Assembly: GCF_032884065.1 (NCBI RefSeq)
Contig: NC_088868.1
Span: forward strand, 32,944,390-33,008,389
Length of the DNA: 64,000 nt
Source of the DNA: Artemia franciscana
Lineage: Eukaryota > Arthropoda > Branchiopoda > Anostraca > Artemiidae
Direction: 5' to 3'
Below, piece by piece: positions 26,311 through 40,577 of the stretch (position 1 is its first letter; each line of letters begins with the position of its first letter). The notes below the pieces were generated by a model. It was not told where the DNA came from. It ran no database searches and was given only the letters and a program-made list of their open reading frames with translations. The translations under genes were made by a program, and so were the position numbers.

Positions 26311-26872
26311 ATTAAAAAAGTTGAGGTATGTTAACTTAAGAATGGGTGACCGGATCTTAATGAAATTTGATATTTAGAAGGAACTCATGTCTCAGTGCTC
26401 TTTTTTCAAATCCCGACCAGATTTGTTGACATTGAAAGGAGTTGGAGGGGGAACCGGAAGTCTTAGAAAACGGTCATAAGTGTCATAGATGCATGATTGA
26501 CGTAACCGGACTGAATCCGCTCTCTTTGGGGGAGTTAGGGGTTGGGGTTTGGTGCTTTGGCAATTTTTGTACTTCTGGACGTGCTAGGACGATGAAAATT
26601 GGTAAGTGTGGCAGGGAGCTGCACAATTTGACTTGATAAAGTCGTTTTCCCCAATTAGACCATCTGGGGAACTGAAGGGAGAGGAAAAATTAGAAAATTG
26701 AGGTATTTTTAACTTACGAGTAAGTGATCAGATCTTAATAAATTTTAATTTTTGAAAGAACCTCTTGACTGAGAGCTCTTATTTTAAATCCCGACCGGCA
26801 TTAAGCCTCTGATTTTCCTTTTAAAGCAATCTATTGGTTCTTTGAATTTTGCCAGAGCTCATACCATATGAG
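26311..26872 (-). repeat. Rep-B, inverted copy
   Basis: Reverse complement of the Rep-B family at 7450-8760: 'ggatcttaatgaaatttga', 'caaatcccgaccag', a G-rich tract with 'gactgaatccgctctc', and a second unit with 'gagctcttattttaaatcc'. The end (26795-26872) matches 4995-5083. Confidence 0.7.
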
Positions 26873-27055
26873 CTGAAAACTTCAGTCTGCAACTGCATGG
26901 CAGTTTGGGTTGAGCTGCTAACTCAGATATGGAGCAATCAGAAAGTGCCCAGTGACTGGACGAAAGGAACCATTATTAAGCTCTTCAAAAAAGACGATGC
27001 ACTTGTTTGTGACAACTGGAAAGGTATTAACATAATGTCAATACCTAGTAAACTT
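26873..27055 (+). pseudogene. RTE-like reverse transcriptase fragment
   Basis: Encodes NCMAVWVELLTQIWSNQKVP, then DWTKGTIIKLFKKDDALVCD and NWKGINIMSIPSKLF. This is the start of a reverse transcriptase domain and is clearly related to 49600-49780. It is bounded by Rep-B and Rep-A, so only a short piece survives. Confidence 0.75.
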
Positions 27056-27109
27056 TTTTTGTTTTATATTCACATTATAACACATTTCCCTATTTGTTTT
27101 TGTTTGTTT

Positions 27110-27530
27110 CCATAGGTGATCGAATCAAGTCAGTGGTCCAAGAATATTAGAAGAAAGCTTATTGGAACGGAAATTAAACGTTCTAGTACCCTTTTTAAGT
27201 GACCGAAAAATTGGAGGGCAATTAGGCCACCTCTTCTGCCACTTTTTTCCCAAACTCGTCCGACGAAACTTTCGAGATAGCCATTTTGCATATAATAGTT
27301 GAAGGGCCCAATAATTAGGTGTTTGTGTATAACATGACTCCCTGCCCACAGCCCCAGAGTAAAGGTCTTTAACTTATAAGATTGGCCCACTGTTTACGCA
27401 TAGTAATTAGTATTGGGATGCATGCATACATTTTTGGTTGGGGGGGGGGATTTTATTCTTTGGGTTTTTCCACGGGGAAATTTTCTGTGGGAAGTGAAGT
27501 TACCGGGGAGTGAACTTGTTAGAAGAAACT
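27110..27530 (+). repeat. Rep-A, diverged partial copy
   Basis: Starts mid-repeat at 'taggtgatcgaatcaag' and follows the family through 'ggagggcaattaggcc', 'gagatagccattttgc' and a G-run near 27440. More diverged than the copies in duplicates A and B. Confidence 0.65.
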
Positions 27531-28254
27531 ATTTACTGCAGATATTTGCCAGAATTATTATGCAACACTCTTTTTATATGTCTTGCTTTCTCATTTCCGT
27601 CTCAATTTTACGCACGGAGTGGTTAAGAGTAATTGTCAGGGGTAAATTTTCACTGAGATTTCTAGCCATTGATTCCATGGCTTTTCTACATTTAGTCATG
27701 TCTTGATGCCCGCAACAATTCTATATTAATTCAAAGCCTTTTAATTCATGTCAATTCAATTCAGAGCCCTGAGGAATCTTATGGTGATTGTTAGAGTGAT
27801 ATAATAAAAATGAGGGTCAAATATAAGCAATTACATGAAGAAATGGAATATGGAAAGAAGAAAATAAAGGAGTTACAGGTTAAGCTTTCCATTTTTTGCG
27901 AATAGTTTTTGTGTCTCTCTCCCCTGTGAATTGTCTGTGTACCTATGGGCTTATGTACAAACAGGTAGGGCGGGGGAGGGGGATAAGTTTGAAATGACTA
28001 TGTTCTTGGTTGCCCAGTGTTTGGATAACCTATGGGCATCATGAAAACAGCCATTCATTATGTGTCTGTGATGGAAAAAAATGAAGGACTTTTTAGTTGA
28101 GCACGATGACTTTTTAGCTGAGCACTAAATTAAGGTGAAAAGAGTTTAATTTAAATATAACCGTCGATATAATTAAAAAATTAATTTTTAAATAAATTTC
28201 GAGGTAGTTTAAAGTTTAAATATATTTGAAAATCCAAACCTAAAGTTTTACAAG
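27531..28254. other. No gene seen
   Basis: AT-rich spacer with no recognised domain or family repeat. Confidence 0.4.
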
Positions 28255-28370
28255 TAGTAAAAGGAGTGTCGTGGCTCAATAATAACCAAAACATTTAAAA
28301 AGCAGAAAGTTTGATATCAAGACATATATTAAAAGAATCAGCTTATTATCCTGATTAAATAAATTAAAAG
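28255..28370 (+). repeat. Rep-A head fragment
   Basis: Contains 'aaaggagtgtcgtggctc' followed by 'aataataaccaaaaca' and 'attaaaagaatc', a diverged version of the Rep-A 5' block. Similarity then stops. About 400 bp of unassigned AT-rich DNA follows up to 28770. Confidence 0.45.
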
Positions 28371-29916
28371 GGGTCGATTCTTGTAGGGAAGAGAGGCCCA
28401 TATAACTGGAATCTGATAGTTTAGGCCCAAAAAGTATATCCCAATTCTTCAATTTTTTTCCCTATCCAAATTTTGTCTTCCTTTTTATTTGTTATAATTA
28501 TTGTGTGGAAGACGCACATGTAAATATTTATGTGAAAAATATTTATATGAAGTGTTTTTCTTATCTTGTTCCTCTGTAACAAAGGTGACTAAACTTCGCT
28601 AAAAAGAAAGATGTTTTTTTTTAATTTATCTGAATTATGGTAAATAAACGTAGTAACCTGGGATAGAAGGGTCATCCATCTGTTACAAAAATTTTAAAGT
28701 GAAGTCCATGCAAGTCTGAAATATCTTTAATCTGTTTTTCATTGTGCAACTAAGAAGATGTTTCGTTAGAAGTTTTTGAAAGAAGAGTAAAGTGTTCCAT
28801 TAAACCAAAAAAAAATGACAAAAACAAACTCTATTTATCTTCCAGTCGTACAACTACCACAAAATACTACCAGCAAATAAATAAAACCCAAAACAAACAT
28901 AAATTAAAATGAATAACCGATTCAAAATCAAAAGCATCAAAAATCATGACACCCCCATACCTTCCGAACACCAGAATCTAATTTGTACTTTACTGAAAAA
29001 AAAAAAAAACAGATAAGCGTGAATTGATGGTTTAATATTCGTATAAAGATATCTATTTATTAAAGTCTTAAATTTTTTTAAATGAAAACATTTATATGCA
29101 TTTCGTCGCCAGTAAAGTGTAAACTGTCTTTGTCTTCAGAAGACATAGGGGTTGCCAGCCCTACTCATGTTAAAGTTTACTAGTTTTGAGTTTGATATGT
29201 TTCATGTTTATTGACAGCATATTCATGTTATTATACGTTTCACGTTTTTTGTCAACGTGTTTATGTTTAATTAAATCTGCAAAAGTTTTTGCTTAGAACA
29301 ATAAGCAATAAATGGGACTGCAGAAACATGCATTTTTTGCCAATCTTATTTTTGAGATTGAATAGTCAGATTAAAAAACAAAAAAACATTATTAGGAGTA
29401 ACTACATGTTATAACATTTAGTCATGTTTAGTCAATATCTAGTCATTTTGGTGATTTAATATTAAACATTTTAACATTTGTTATTGTAACTAATATTTTG
29501 GTTATTTTCAGGAGCCAAAGCTTGTGGGCAAAAAATGTCCTATTCAATGATTGACCCCAAACTTTGCAGTGTCCAACGGAAGATAGTTACTATCCATAAC
29601 AGATTGACGACTAAAGTACAGCCCCCTGCATCAGATATGCTCACAATAGTAGGTTTTTTATTTATATTATTGTAGCTTTATATATCAATATACACTAATT
29701 CATTTCAAATTACATTTTTCTTCCTTTCTTCTCTTATTAGTAGTTAAAAAAAAAACATCCATCATCCGATTGTCTGGTTATATACCAGTAGAATATTTCT
29801 TATTAAACGCTATTGTTTCTATCCACGAAATAGTTTTTGCCTCAATTTTTAACGACTCATTATCGACAAAGTTTTAAGTCATTTTTTTGTGAGTATTGGT
29901 ATTATTTATTGTCAAA

Positions 29917-30772
29917 CATTTCGTGGTAACGAACTGTATTAAGGAACTTAATAGTAACCAAAACTTCAAAAAATTGAATTTTTATACCAATAGCTACATC
30001 AAAAGAATCGCATTTTAATGATGATTTTAAATATATAGCTTTCATCAAGTTTAGTCTTATCCATCAAAAGTGTCGAGCCTGAGAAAATTTGCTTTATTTT
30101 AGTTAATAGGAGGAAACAACCCCTAAAAGTCATAAATTCTGAACAAAAATCACACCATCAGATTCAGCGTATCAGAGAACCCTTTTGCAAAGTTTTCAAG
30201 CTCTTATCTACAAAAATGTGGAATTTTTGTATTTTTTGCCAGAAAGCAGATCACGGATGCGTGTTTATTTGTTTGTTGTTTTTTTTTTTTTTTCCCTATG
30301 GGTGATCGTATCGACCCAGTGATCCTAGAATCTTGCAAGAGGGCTCATTCTAACGGAAATTAAAAGTTCTAATGCCCTCTTTAAGTGACCAAAATAATTG
30401 GAGGGCACCTAGGCCCCCTCCCACGCCAATTATTTTCCCAAAGTCACCGGATCAAAATTCTGAGATATCCAGTTTATTCACCGTAGTAAAAAAAACCTTA
30501 TAACTATATCTTTGGGGACGAATTACTCCCCCACAGTCCCCGTGAGATGGGCTACAAGTTACAAACTTTGACCAGTGCTTACATATAGTAATGGTTATTT
30601 GGAAGTGTAAGACGTTTTTACGGGGATTTTTAGGTTGAAGGGGGTTTTGAGAAGAGGGGGATATGTTGGGGGAGATTTTCTTGGAGGAATTTGTCATGGG
30701 GGAAGAAAATTTTCATGAAGGGAGCGCAGGATTTTTTAGCATTATTAAAAAGAAAGAAAACATAAATATGAA
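29917..30772 (+). repeat. Rep-A, uninterrupted copy
   Basis: Complete equivalent of 22010-22675 plus 25118-25312. It has a degenerate hairpin head (ttcgt-ggta-acgaa), a longer poly-T tract near 30282-30294, and the 'caaactttgaccagtg' block followed by 'cttacatatag'. Confidence 0.85.
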
Positions 30773-31015
30773 AAAGTTTTTTCAACTGAAAGTAAGGAAA
30801 AGCATTAAAACTTAAAACAAACAGAAATTATTACGCATAGGATTGGCTCACCTCCTCATCAAAATTTTTTTATCGTTTTAAAAAGTAGAGCTAAGAGAAA
30901 GAGTCTAACTTTAGCGTAAAGAGCGGGGCGTTGATGAGAAAGCAGCCTCTTTTATATACGAAGTAATTTCTGTTCGTTTTAAGTTTTAATGCCACTCCTT
31001 ACTTTCCGTTTAAAA
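30773..31015. mobile_element. Hairpin MITE
   Basis: Collinear with 25313-25552. Inverted halves are centred near 30890. Confidence 0.75.
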
Positions 31016-32254
31016 AACCTTGTTTTTTATTTAATTATTATTAAGGGTCCATGGACCAGTTTGCTTACCCTGAAAGTTTCACGCCGTGCTGTTTGGAGAA
31101 AAATAATAGCTGGCCTATTTTAGCGTTTGACGAATCAACACAACCTGCTTTCTTCAAAATGTTTTTTCCTCTTAGAAAGCATACATACCCAGCAAGCTGC
31201 TATTCGATTAGATTAGGGATAAACCGTCATTCGCCATATTTCAAGAGTCCCGAATCAAGAGAATACTTTTTCAAATAGCTATTGTCTTCGCTTTTAGGCA
31301 ATGTTTTAAGTGTATTTAAGGTTCCTTGTGTTTATCCACATGCTCTTTAAGATTAATCTAACCTGATAAAAATTGCTTACCTAGTTTCAGCTGTCATGTC
31401 ACAATTTTTTTCGAAATTTCTGGTTTTGCTTCAGATCCATCTGGCCTAATCCTGAATGCATGTCGTATAGTTACAGACCTATCGGAGATGAACATAAGTT
31501 TGAGCTAATTTTGAAATGTCGCAAACCAATGTAGCTAAACTTAGTTTCAAATTAGATTTATGCATAGGTGTCTACTTGGCCAAGAAACTAATGAGCCTAA
31601 TTTTATGAATGATTGGTGCTGATAATTTAAAAGTTTTCAAGAAAAAGAGTTGGTTATTTTTTTGACGAACAAACAGGAGAAAAAATGTTATTTTGCACCC
31701 CTATCCCTCTCCCCAAGTAATATATATCGAGCTGCCTTACCCTCCCAAAATACCCTCTGAAAGTTTCAACTTGATCCTCTTATTCGTTGCAGAAATTTTT
31801 AAGGGTCAGCTAATATGATAGCCTGGGTGACTACTACCTTTTGTTTTTTCCTTACTACTTCACTTTGAACAATCGTGCTAATAATTCAAAAACCTCTATG
31901 TGGATTGAAGACATACATTGTTCGGCCTCCATATATTACCACTCAAAATAAAAAAACAATAGACCCCTTTGACCAATTCTCTTATCTTTGCCCCTCCCCC
32001 AAGGTAAAATTTGAGGTCCACTTGACTCTGCGATATCTTTGGTCTCCCAAGCCGTCAGTGTGAAATTGCGTATATCCTATTTTGTTGACATGGACAAATC
32101 TAGCGTCTTCTCATCAATTTAAGTTACTTTACCTTGAATTGATTCTAGTCCTGCTGGGCCTTAAAGTGAGACAACTTCCAGGCAGATTTGAAATTTAGTA
32201 TGTTTGCAAGGTATGAACTTAAGTCATGCTCAGATTTTTCTAGCTAAAACTGCT

Positions 32255-32509
32255 TTAAAAGACGAACTTTGTCAATCTGTCATCCTTCATCCGCAGAACA
32301 TGCCCAAACCATCTAAACCTTTCTCTCATTATAGCCTTAGAAAATGGGATTGAATCAGATTTTTCGTACAGCTTACTGTTAGAGATACGGTCAATCACCC
32401 AGGTATACAAAACACTCCATAAGTAAATTTTCACCGGGATTAAACTGTCTAGAGGATTTTTCCATGCAGAGGGAGCTGGATTTCCAGGCATTATTTTAAA
32501 AACAATCAA
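32255..32509 (-). pseudogene. RTE-like C-terminal fragment, arm 1
   Basis: Minus-strand frame with YTWVIDRISNSKLYEK and MRERFRWFGHVLRMKDDRL. The RWxGHVLRM block is typical of the C-terminal region of RTE-like LINE ORF2 and is related to 62994-63272. Only this piece survives; the frame starts in non-LINE sequence. Confidence 0.65.
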
Positions 32510-32524
32510 AAATTAAATAAAAAA

Positions 32525-32840
32525 CAAACTTTATCAACTGAAAGTAGGGAGCAACTTTAAAATGTAAGCCGAACAGAGATTACCACGTATCAAGGGGTTT
32601 TGCCCCCTCCCTAAACCCTACTCTTTTAGCCAAAGTTTGCCTTTGGGTCCCAATTCCATAAGAAAAAACTCCTGAAACATAAGGGTCGTTTCATTGAAAC
32701 AATAAAAATCTTATCTAATAGTAATACAAACCTTTAGCGTAAGGAGTGAGGTATTAAGGAGGGGGCAGCTCCCCTTAATGTGTTATAATTTCTGCTCGTT
32801 TTAGTTTTAATATTGCTCCTTACTTTTAGTTAATAAGACT
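32525..32840. mobile_element. Hairpin MITE within palindrome arm 1
   Basis: Diverged family member: 'aactgaaagtagggagc', 'ggggttttgccccctcc', 'ctttagcgtaaggagtgagg', 'ctccttacttttagtt'. The mirror copy is at 33023-33338. Confidence 0.7.
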
Positions 32841-32982
32841 TAAATAGGTTTAATTTAATTAATAGGCTGCAAATAAAATCGCAAGCGCAATCGCAAGTGA
32901 AAAATGCAAATAAGTTGCAATATAGACGCGAAGATTTGGTTGGTTCCAACCTATCTCAAAGCATTACAAGGGGATTGTAAAG

Positions 32983-33881
32983 GATTTTATTTGCAGCCTA
33001 TTAATTAAATTAAACCTATTTAAGTCTTATTAACTAAAAGTAAGAAGCAATATTAAAACTAAAACGAGCAGAAATTATAACACATTAAGGGGAGCTGCCC
33101 CCTCCTTAATACCTCACTCCTTACGCTAAAGGTTTGTATTACTATTAGATAAGATTTTTATTGTTTCAATGAAACGACCCTTATGTTTCAAGAGTTTTTT
33201 CTTATGGAATTGGGACCTAAAGGCAAACTTTGGCTAAAAGAGTAGGGTTTAGGGAGGGGGCAAAACCCCTTGATACGTGGTAATCTCTGTTCGGCTTACA
33301 TTTTAAAGTTGCTCCCTACTTTCAGTTGATAAAGTTTGTTTTTTATTTAATTTTTGATTGTTTTTAAAATAATGCCTAGAAATCCAGCTCCCTCTGCATG
33401 GAAAAATCCTCTAGACAGTTTAATCCCGGTGAATATTTGCTTATGGAGTGTTTTGTATACCTGGGTGATTGACCGTATCTCTAACAGTAAGCTGTACAAA
33501 AAATTTGATTCAATCCCATTTTCTAAGGCTATAATGAGAGAAAGGTTTGGATGGTTTGGGCAGGTTCTGTGGATGAAGGATGACAGATTGACAAACCTCG
33601 TCTTTTAAAGCAGTTTTAGCTAGAAAAATTTGATCATGACTTAAGTTCATACCTTGCAAACATACTAAATTTCAAATCTGCCTGGAAGTTGTCTCACTTT
33701 AAGGCCCAGCAGGACTAGAATCAATTCAAGGTAAAGTAACTTAAATTAATGAGAAGACGCTAGATTTGTCCATGTCAACAAAATAGGATATACGCAATTT
33801 CACACTGACGGCTTGGGAGACCAAAGATATCGCAGAGTCAAGTGGACCTCAAATTTTACCTTGGGGGAGGGGCAAAGATAA
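32983..33881. repeat. Palindrome arm 2 (899 bp)
   Basis: Inverted partner of 31982-32880. It ends 19 bases before the assembly gap. The RTE-like fragment is at 33354-33608 on the plus strand (MRERFGWFGQVLWMKDDRL), with several amino-acid changes from arm 1. The MITE copy is at 33023-33338. Confidence 0.9.
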
Positions 33882-33900
33882 ACGAAAAGAAACCATACAT

Positions 33901-34000
33901 NNNNNNNNNNNNNNNNNNNNNNNNNNNNNNNNNNNNNNNNNNNNNNNNNNNNNNNNNNNNNNNNNNNNNNNNNNNNNNNNNNNNNNNNNNNNNNNNNNNN
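33901..34000. other. Assembly gap (100 N)
   Basis: Exactly 100 N characters, the usual placeholder for a gap of unknown size. It lies immediately after a long palindrome, which is a plausible cause of the break. Distances across it should not be trusted. Confidence 0.98.
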
Positions 34001-37245
<3,245 letters not shown>

Positions 37246-37292
<47 letters not shown>

Positions 37293-37318
37293 TTATATAT
37301 ATATATATAATATAATAT
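37246..37318. repeat. (AT)n array, interrupted
   Basis: AT repeats with a few g/t interruptions, on the 5' side of the LINE at 36528-37243. Confidence 0.9.
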
Positions 37319-38621
37319 TATAGAATATATTCTATAATAAGAATATAAAACTATCGACAACATAAAAAAAGCATGATGCAAAATTTTGCACACTAATAGT
37401 AATATGCAATCAACTAAATACAAAAAAAAAGAAAAAGAAGAAGAGTCATGAGAGGAAATAAGCACAAGGAAGGGATAATAGAGGCATATCCCAGCCCCGT
37501 CAAGTATTTGTATTTTCTATTTGATCTCGACTATCTTTTCATTTTTATGTAAAAAAAGCAGGAAATTTATTAAAATTCAAACAAATAAAAATTAGTTAGG
37601 ATTAAGCACAATCAAAACAAAAAAGAAATTTGAGTGAGAACTGAGTTATGATACACAGCTAACACAGAGACTTACCTATCCTCCAATAATTCCTGAGAAA
37701 AAAAAATACAATTATTTTAGCTTAAAAAAATAAACAGAGCCTTGCACACAGTTGCTGAAATAAATCTACATCAATCAGAAAAAGGTGGTCGAGTTAATAT
37801 TGCAGGCCACACCAAGCTAAATTACAATTACCGAAATTCGAAGCATTTCTTTTAAAAACTTTCAATTTTTAAACTTTATACCTATTTAAACGCTAATTAA
37901 ACGCTTTTATACCCTATTTAACCTTTATTTTTAACCCTATTTAAACGCTTTGTACCTATTTTTGCGCTATTTAAAGAAGAAGAGAAAAAGAATATACAAG
38001 AATTAAGATTGAAAACATTGAAACAAAAGCTGCATAAACACCTTCCAAGGGAGAAGGGGGTTCGAATGGTTTCCCCTAAGTCCAGCCTAAATAATCTTAT
38101 GCTTAGGCCGATTCTTTATTTCTATCGCCAGACTAGTCTTAAGGGGAACCTTTATTATAATATGTTCACGTTGACTGATTGATCGATATAAATAGGCGAA
38201 AATTATTACCATATTTCCCCCTTTATATTTCAGGATTTTACATTTTCTTTCAAAACTTTTACCATTGTCTGAATAATTATGTGGGGTAAAATCTGATTTT
38301 TATAGAACTTAAGGAGCCAAAGAAATATATTTTAATTATTTAGAAGTAATTCATCGGAAGTAACATTCATCTTCTTCCCTGAAGGCTCGACTGTTATTTG
38401 TGCTTTACTGAAAACTGCAATCAGAAGCATGAGTGCAGGTTTAAGTAGTGTTACCATTTATCAATACAATAGAGTAAAAAAGCTACAAATGCTCATAGTA
38501 AGTTGTACTAGAGTTGAGCAATCATTTAGCAGCAAAAAAATGTTATAGCACAGTAACACTGATTTTTAACATTTTTTTTTGTTTATGAGTTTTGTCTTTT
38601 CCTTTATAGGGCCCAAAGGAG
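37319..38621. other. No gene seen
   Basis: AT-rich with a run of 'cctatttaaacgcttt'-like phrases near 37870-37975. No domain recognised. Confidence 0.4.
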
Positions 38622-39317
38622 TCTTGATAGATTTGATTGGCTATCTCAGAATCTCTGCTTGACATTATGATTATGTCCTTTTGTGATAAAGTTGTTCATG
38701 ACAAATATGGGTTGAAAACGGAATCCGTCTGTGTTATTATTAGTAACCACTCACTGACCGTATGACCTTGGAAACCAAGGGGTTTTCCGTAAGAATCTTG
38801 ATAGTTTTGATTGGCTACCTCAGAATCTCTGCTTGACATTATGATTATGTCCTTTTGTGATAAAGTTGTTCATGACAGATATGGGTTGAAAACGGAATCC
38901 GTCTGTGTTATTATTAGTAACCACTCACTGACCGTATGACCTTGGAAACCAAGGGGTTTTCCGTAAGAATCTTGATAGTTTTGATTGGCTACCTCAGAAT
39001 CTCTGCTTGACATTATGATTATGTCCTTTTGTGATAAAGTTGTTCATGACAGATATGGGTTGAAAACGGAATCCGTCTGTGTTATTATTAGTAACCACTC
39101 ACTGACCGTATGACCTTGGAAACCAAGGGGTTTTCCGTAAGAATCTTGATAGTTTTGATTGGCTACCTCAGAATCTCTGCTTGACAGTGTGCTTTTGTCT
39201 TTTTGTGATAAAGTTGTTTATGACAGAAAATGGTTGAAAACGGCATCTGGCTGTGTTATTACTAACAATCCAGTGACCGTATGACCTCGAAAAACCGAGG
39301 GGTTTTCCACAAGAGTA
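38622..39317 (+). repeat. 174-bp tandem array, four units
   Basis: Units start at 38622, 38796, 38970 and 39144, each exactly 174 bp apart. Units 2 and 3 look identical, unit 1 differs at a few bases, and unit 4 is more diverged. Each unit contains CCTTGG-AAA-CCAAGG, able to form a small hairpin. No ORF runs through. It is a minisatellite or satellite seed. Confidence 0.95.
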
Positions 39318-39339
39318 ACGTCAATGGAGTACCATCATA

Positions 39340-39465
39340 CCGTCAATGGATGGTTACGAATAATAACACAGGCAGATGCCTTTTTCAACCTTTTTCTGTC
39401 ATAAGCAGCTTCATCGATTTCCCCCTGGTTTCCAAGGTCAAACGGTCACTGGGGTGGACAGCTCC
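39340..39465 (-). repeat. Inverted partial copy of the 174-bp unit
   Basis: The reverse complement shares 'tatgacagaaaaaggttgaa', 'ctgtgttattatt' and 'gaccttggaaacc' with unit 4 of the neighbouring array, so the array ends in an inverted unit. The short plus-strand frame 39281-39481 crosses it and is not a gene. Confidence 0.7.
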
Positions 39466-39639
39466 CCCCACAGTTGTGTAACCCAGTTTTTTGTTCATTA
39501 AAAATTCACTTTTGAACATTAAATTTTTAAACAGTTGTTAAGTTTGGCCTTCTCTGGGAAAAGGTTTGTTCTTCATTTTTCTTAATTATGATAGGAGGCC
39601 TAGATAATTAAAGGTTATGATATGACCTGATGTAGCTTT

Positions 39640-40080
39640 GGACCCATGATTCCCAACGTGAGGCGCAGGCCTCACCAGTGGGACATCACAATATTTCGGT
39701 GTGTCGTGGCCAGGATGTGCACTTTTCGGCCGAATACTTTAGAGCATTTATTTTGGGAAAAAAAAAATTAATGAGAATGACATCACATTCGCGTGCATTT
39801 AAAGAGAAAAAACGCGATTATATTGTAATGATGTTATAAATTGTATAGAAGTTGTTTTATTCACGCAATATTTTTCATTAGTAAAAAGACTACCCAACTT
39901 GAGGACGACCCAAAGAAAGATACCAAGTAAGTAGCCTTTTAAGCTTCCTTCATTTGAACACATAAGATATTAAATAATGAAATTTAGATATCAGAGGGAA
40001 GACATCAAGATTTTAGAAATGCCAAGGTGGGGTAGGGGCCAAAATCGATCTGGAGCCATTGCTTTAGACTAATTGCTTTA
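39640..40080. mobile_element. Possible hAT-type MITE remnant
   Basis: The start 'gattcccaacgtgaggcgc' followed by 'gcctcaccagtggg' resembles ends of non-autonomous hAT elements. The right end near 40050-40075 ('gagccattgctttaga') is a weak inverted match. No target duplication was established. Confidence 0.25.
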
Positions 40081-40424
40081 GTCTGCTTTAGACACCGACA
40101 ATCATTTTTTCATGAAATGTCAATGTCATTTAGGAAGCTAGCTTAAAGTTATTTTACGTGTGGATGCTTGATTTATGCAAACTTATCTTAGTTTTGACAA
40201 GATTTTTCAAGAAAATAAATTTCCGCTGGGAGGGGGGGGGGGGGTAAACCAGTGTCTGGAGGGGCAGTTGGTTTTATGGGACAGCAATAATATCAACCAA
40301 TAAATAAGTCATATTAAGAATTAAATCTAAGAGGAGGTAAGTAGGCTTTGCTTGGCCAAGATCTGAAACCACTCCTACGCCATCTATCTAAAAGAATATC
40401 ATATTCGTAGCGTTAAATTTTTAC

Positions 40425-40577
40425 CTTGCCTAGAGCAACAGCAGTTGTGGCCATATCTAAGAAGAAAGTTTCTCCGTTTTTAGCGGGTGCCGCCACAGTG
40501 AGAGGATTCGTGCCAAGTGCAGCCGCCTTAGCTCTTGTAGGTGTTTGAAGTGGTGATGTATTTGTAAATGATAGTCC
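40425..40577 (-). CDS. Malate/L-lactate dehydrogenase-family oxidoreductase, exon 4
   Basis: 51 codons, phase 0 at both ends. The acceptor is ...tttcatag|gga and the donor ...ggcaag|gtaaaa. Peptide blocks are GLSFTNTSPLQTPTRAKAA, LGTNPLTVAAPAKNGETF and FLDMATTAVALGK. They match the family's cofactor-binding region (usual form: S...P.rA...LGTNP...APa....vlDmAts.va.Gk). It is spliced from exon 3 at 46131 across a 5.5-kb intron. The next exon should begin with the V/EIxRRxG region; none was found downstream on this strand before the gap. Confidence 0.9.

Larger units (their letters stand above)
28771..31763 (+). repeat. Direct segmental duplicate B (no insertions)
   Basis: Same order as duplicate A but uninterrupted at both insertion sites: LINE site at 29779-29784 and transposon site at about 30575-30590. 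It contains a Rep-A copy (29917-30772), a hairpin MITE (30773-31015) and the unassigned tail (31016-31763). It represents the pre-insertion state. Confidence 0.85.
31982..32880. repeat. Palindrome arm 1 (899 bp)
   Basis: Pairs base-for-base with 32983-33881 (coordinate sum 65863 at both ends), separated by a 102-bp loop at 32881-32982. The arms are roughly 95-96% identical by comparison of the coding-like stretch. Contents: a flank with 'cccctcccccaagg', an RTE-like C-terminal fragment (32509-32255, minus strand) and a hairpin MITE (32525-32840). Confidence 0.9.

Noticed and set aside
31982-33881. Palindrome as a pure assembly mirror artefact
   Set aside because: Arms differ at many positions, including several amino-acid changes in the RTE piece, so they are independent sequences. 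Haplotype joining is still possible and is noted under findings.
38622-39317. CRISPR-like array
   Set aside because: Direct 174-bp tandem units without short repeats and unique spacers; eukaryotic context.
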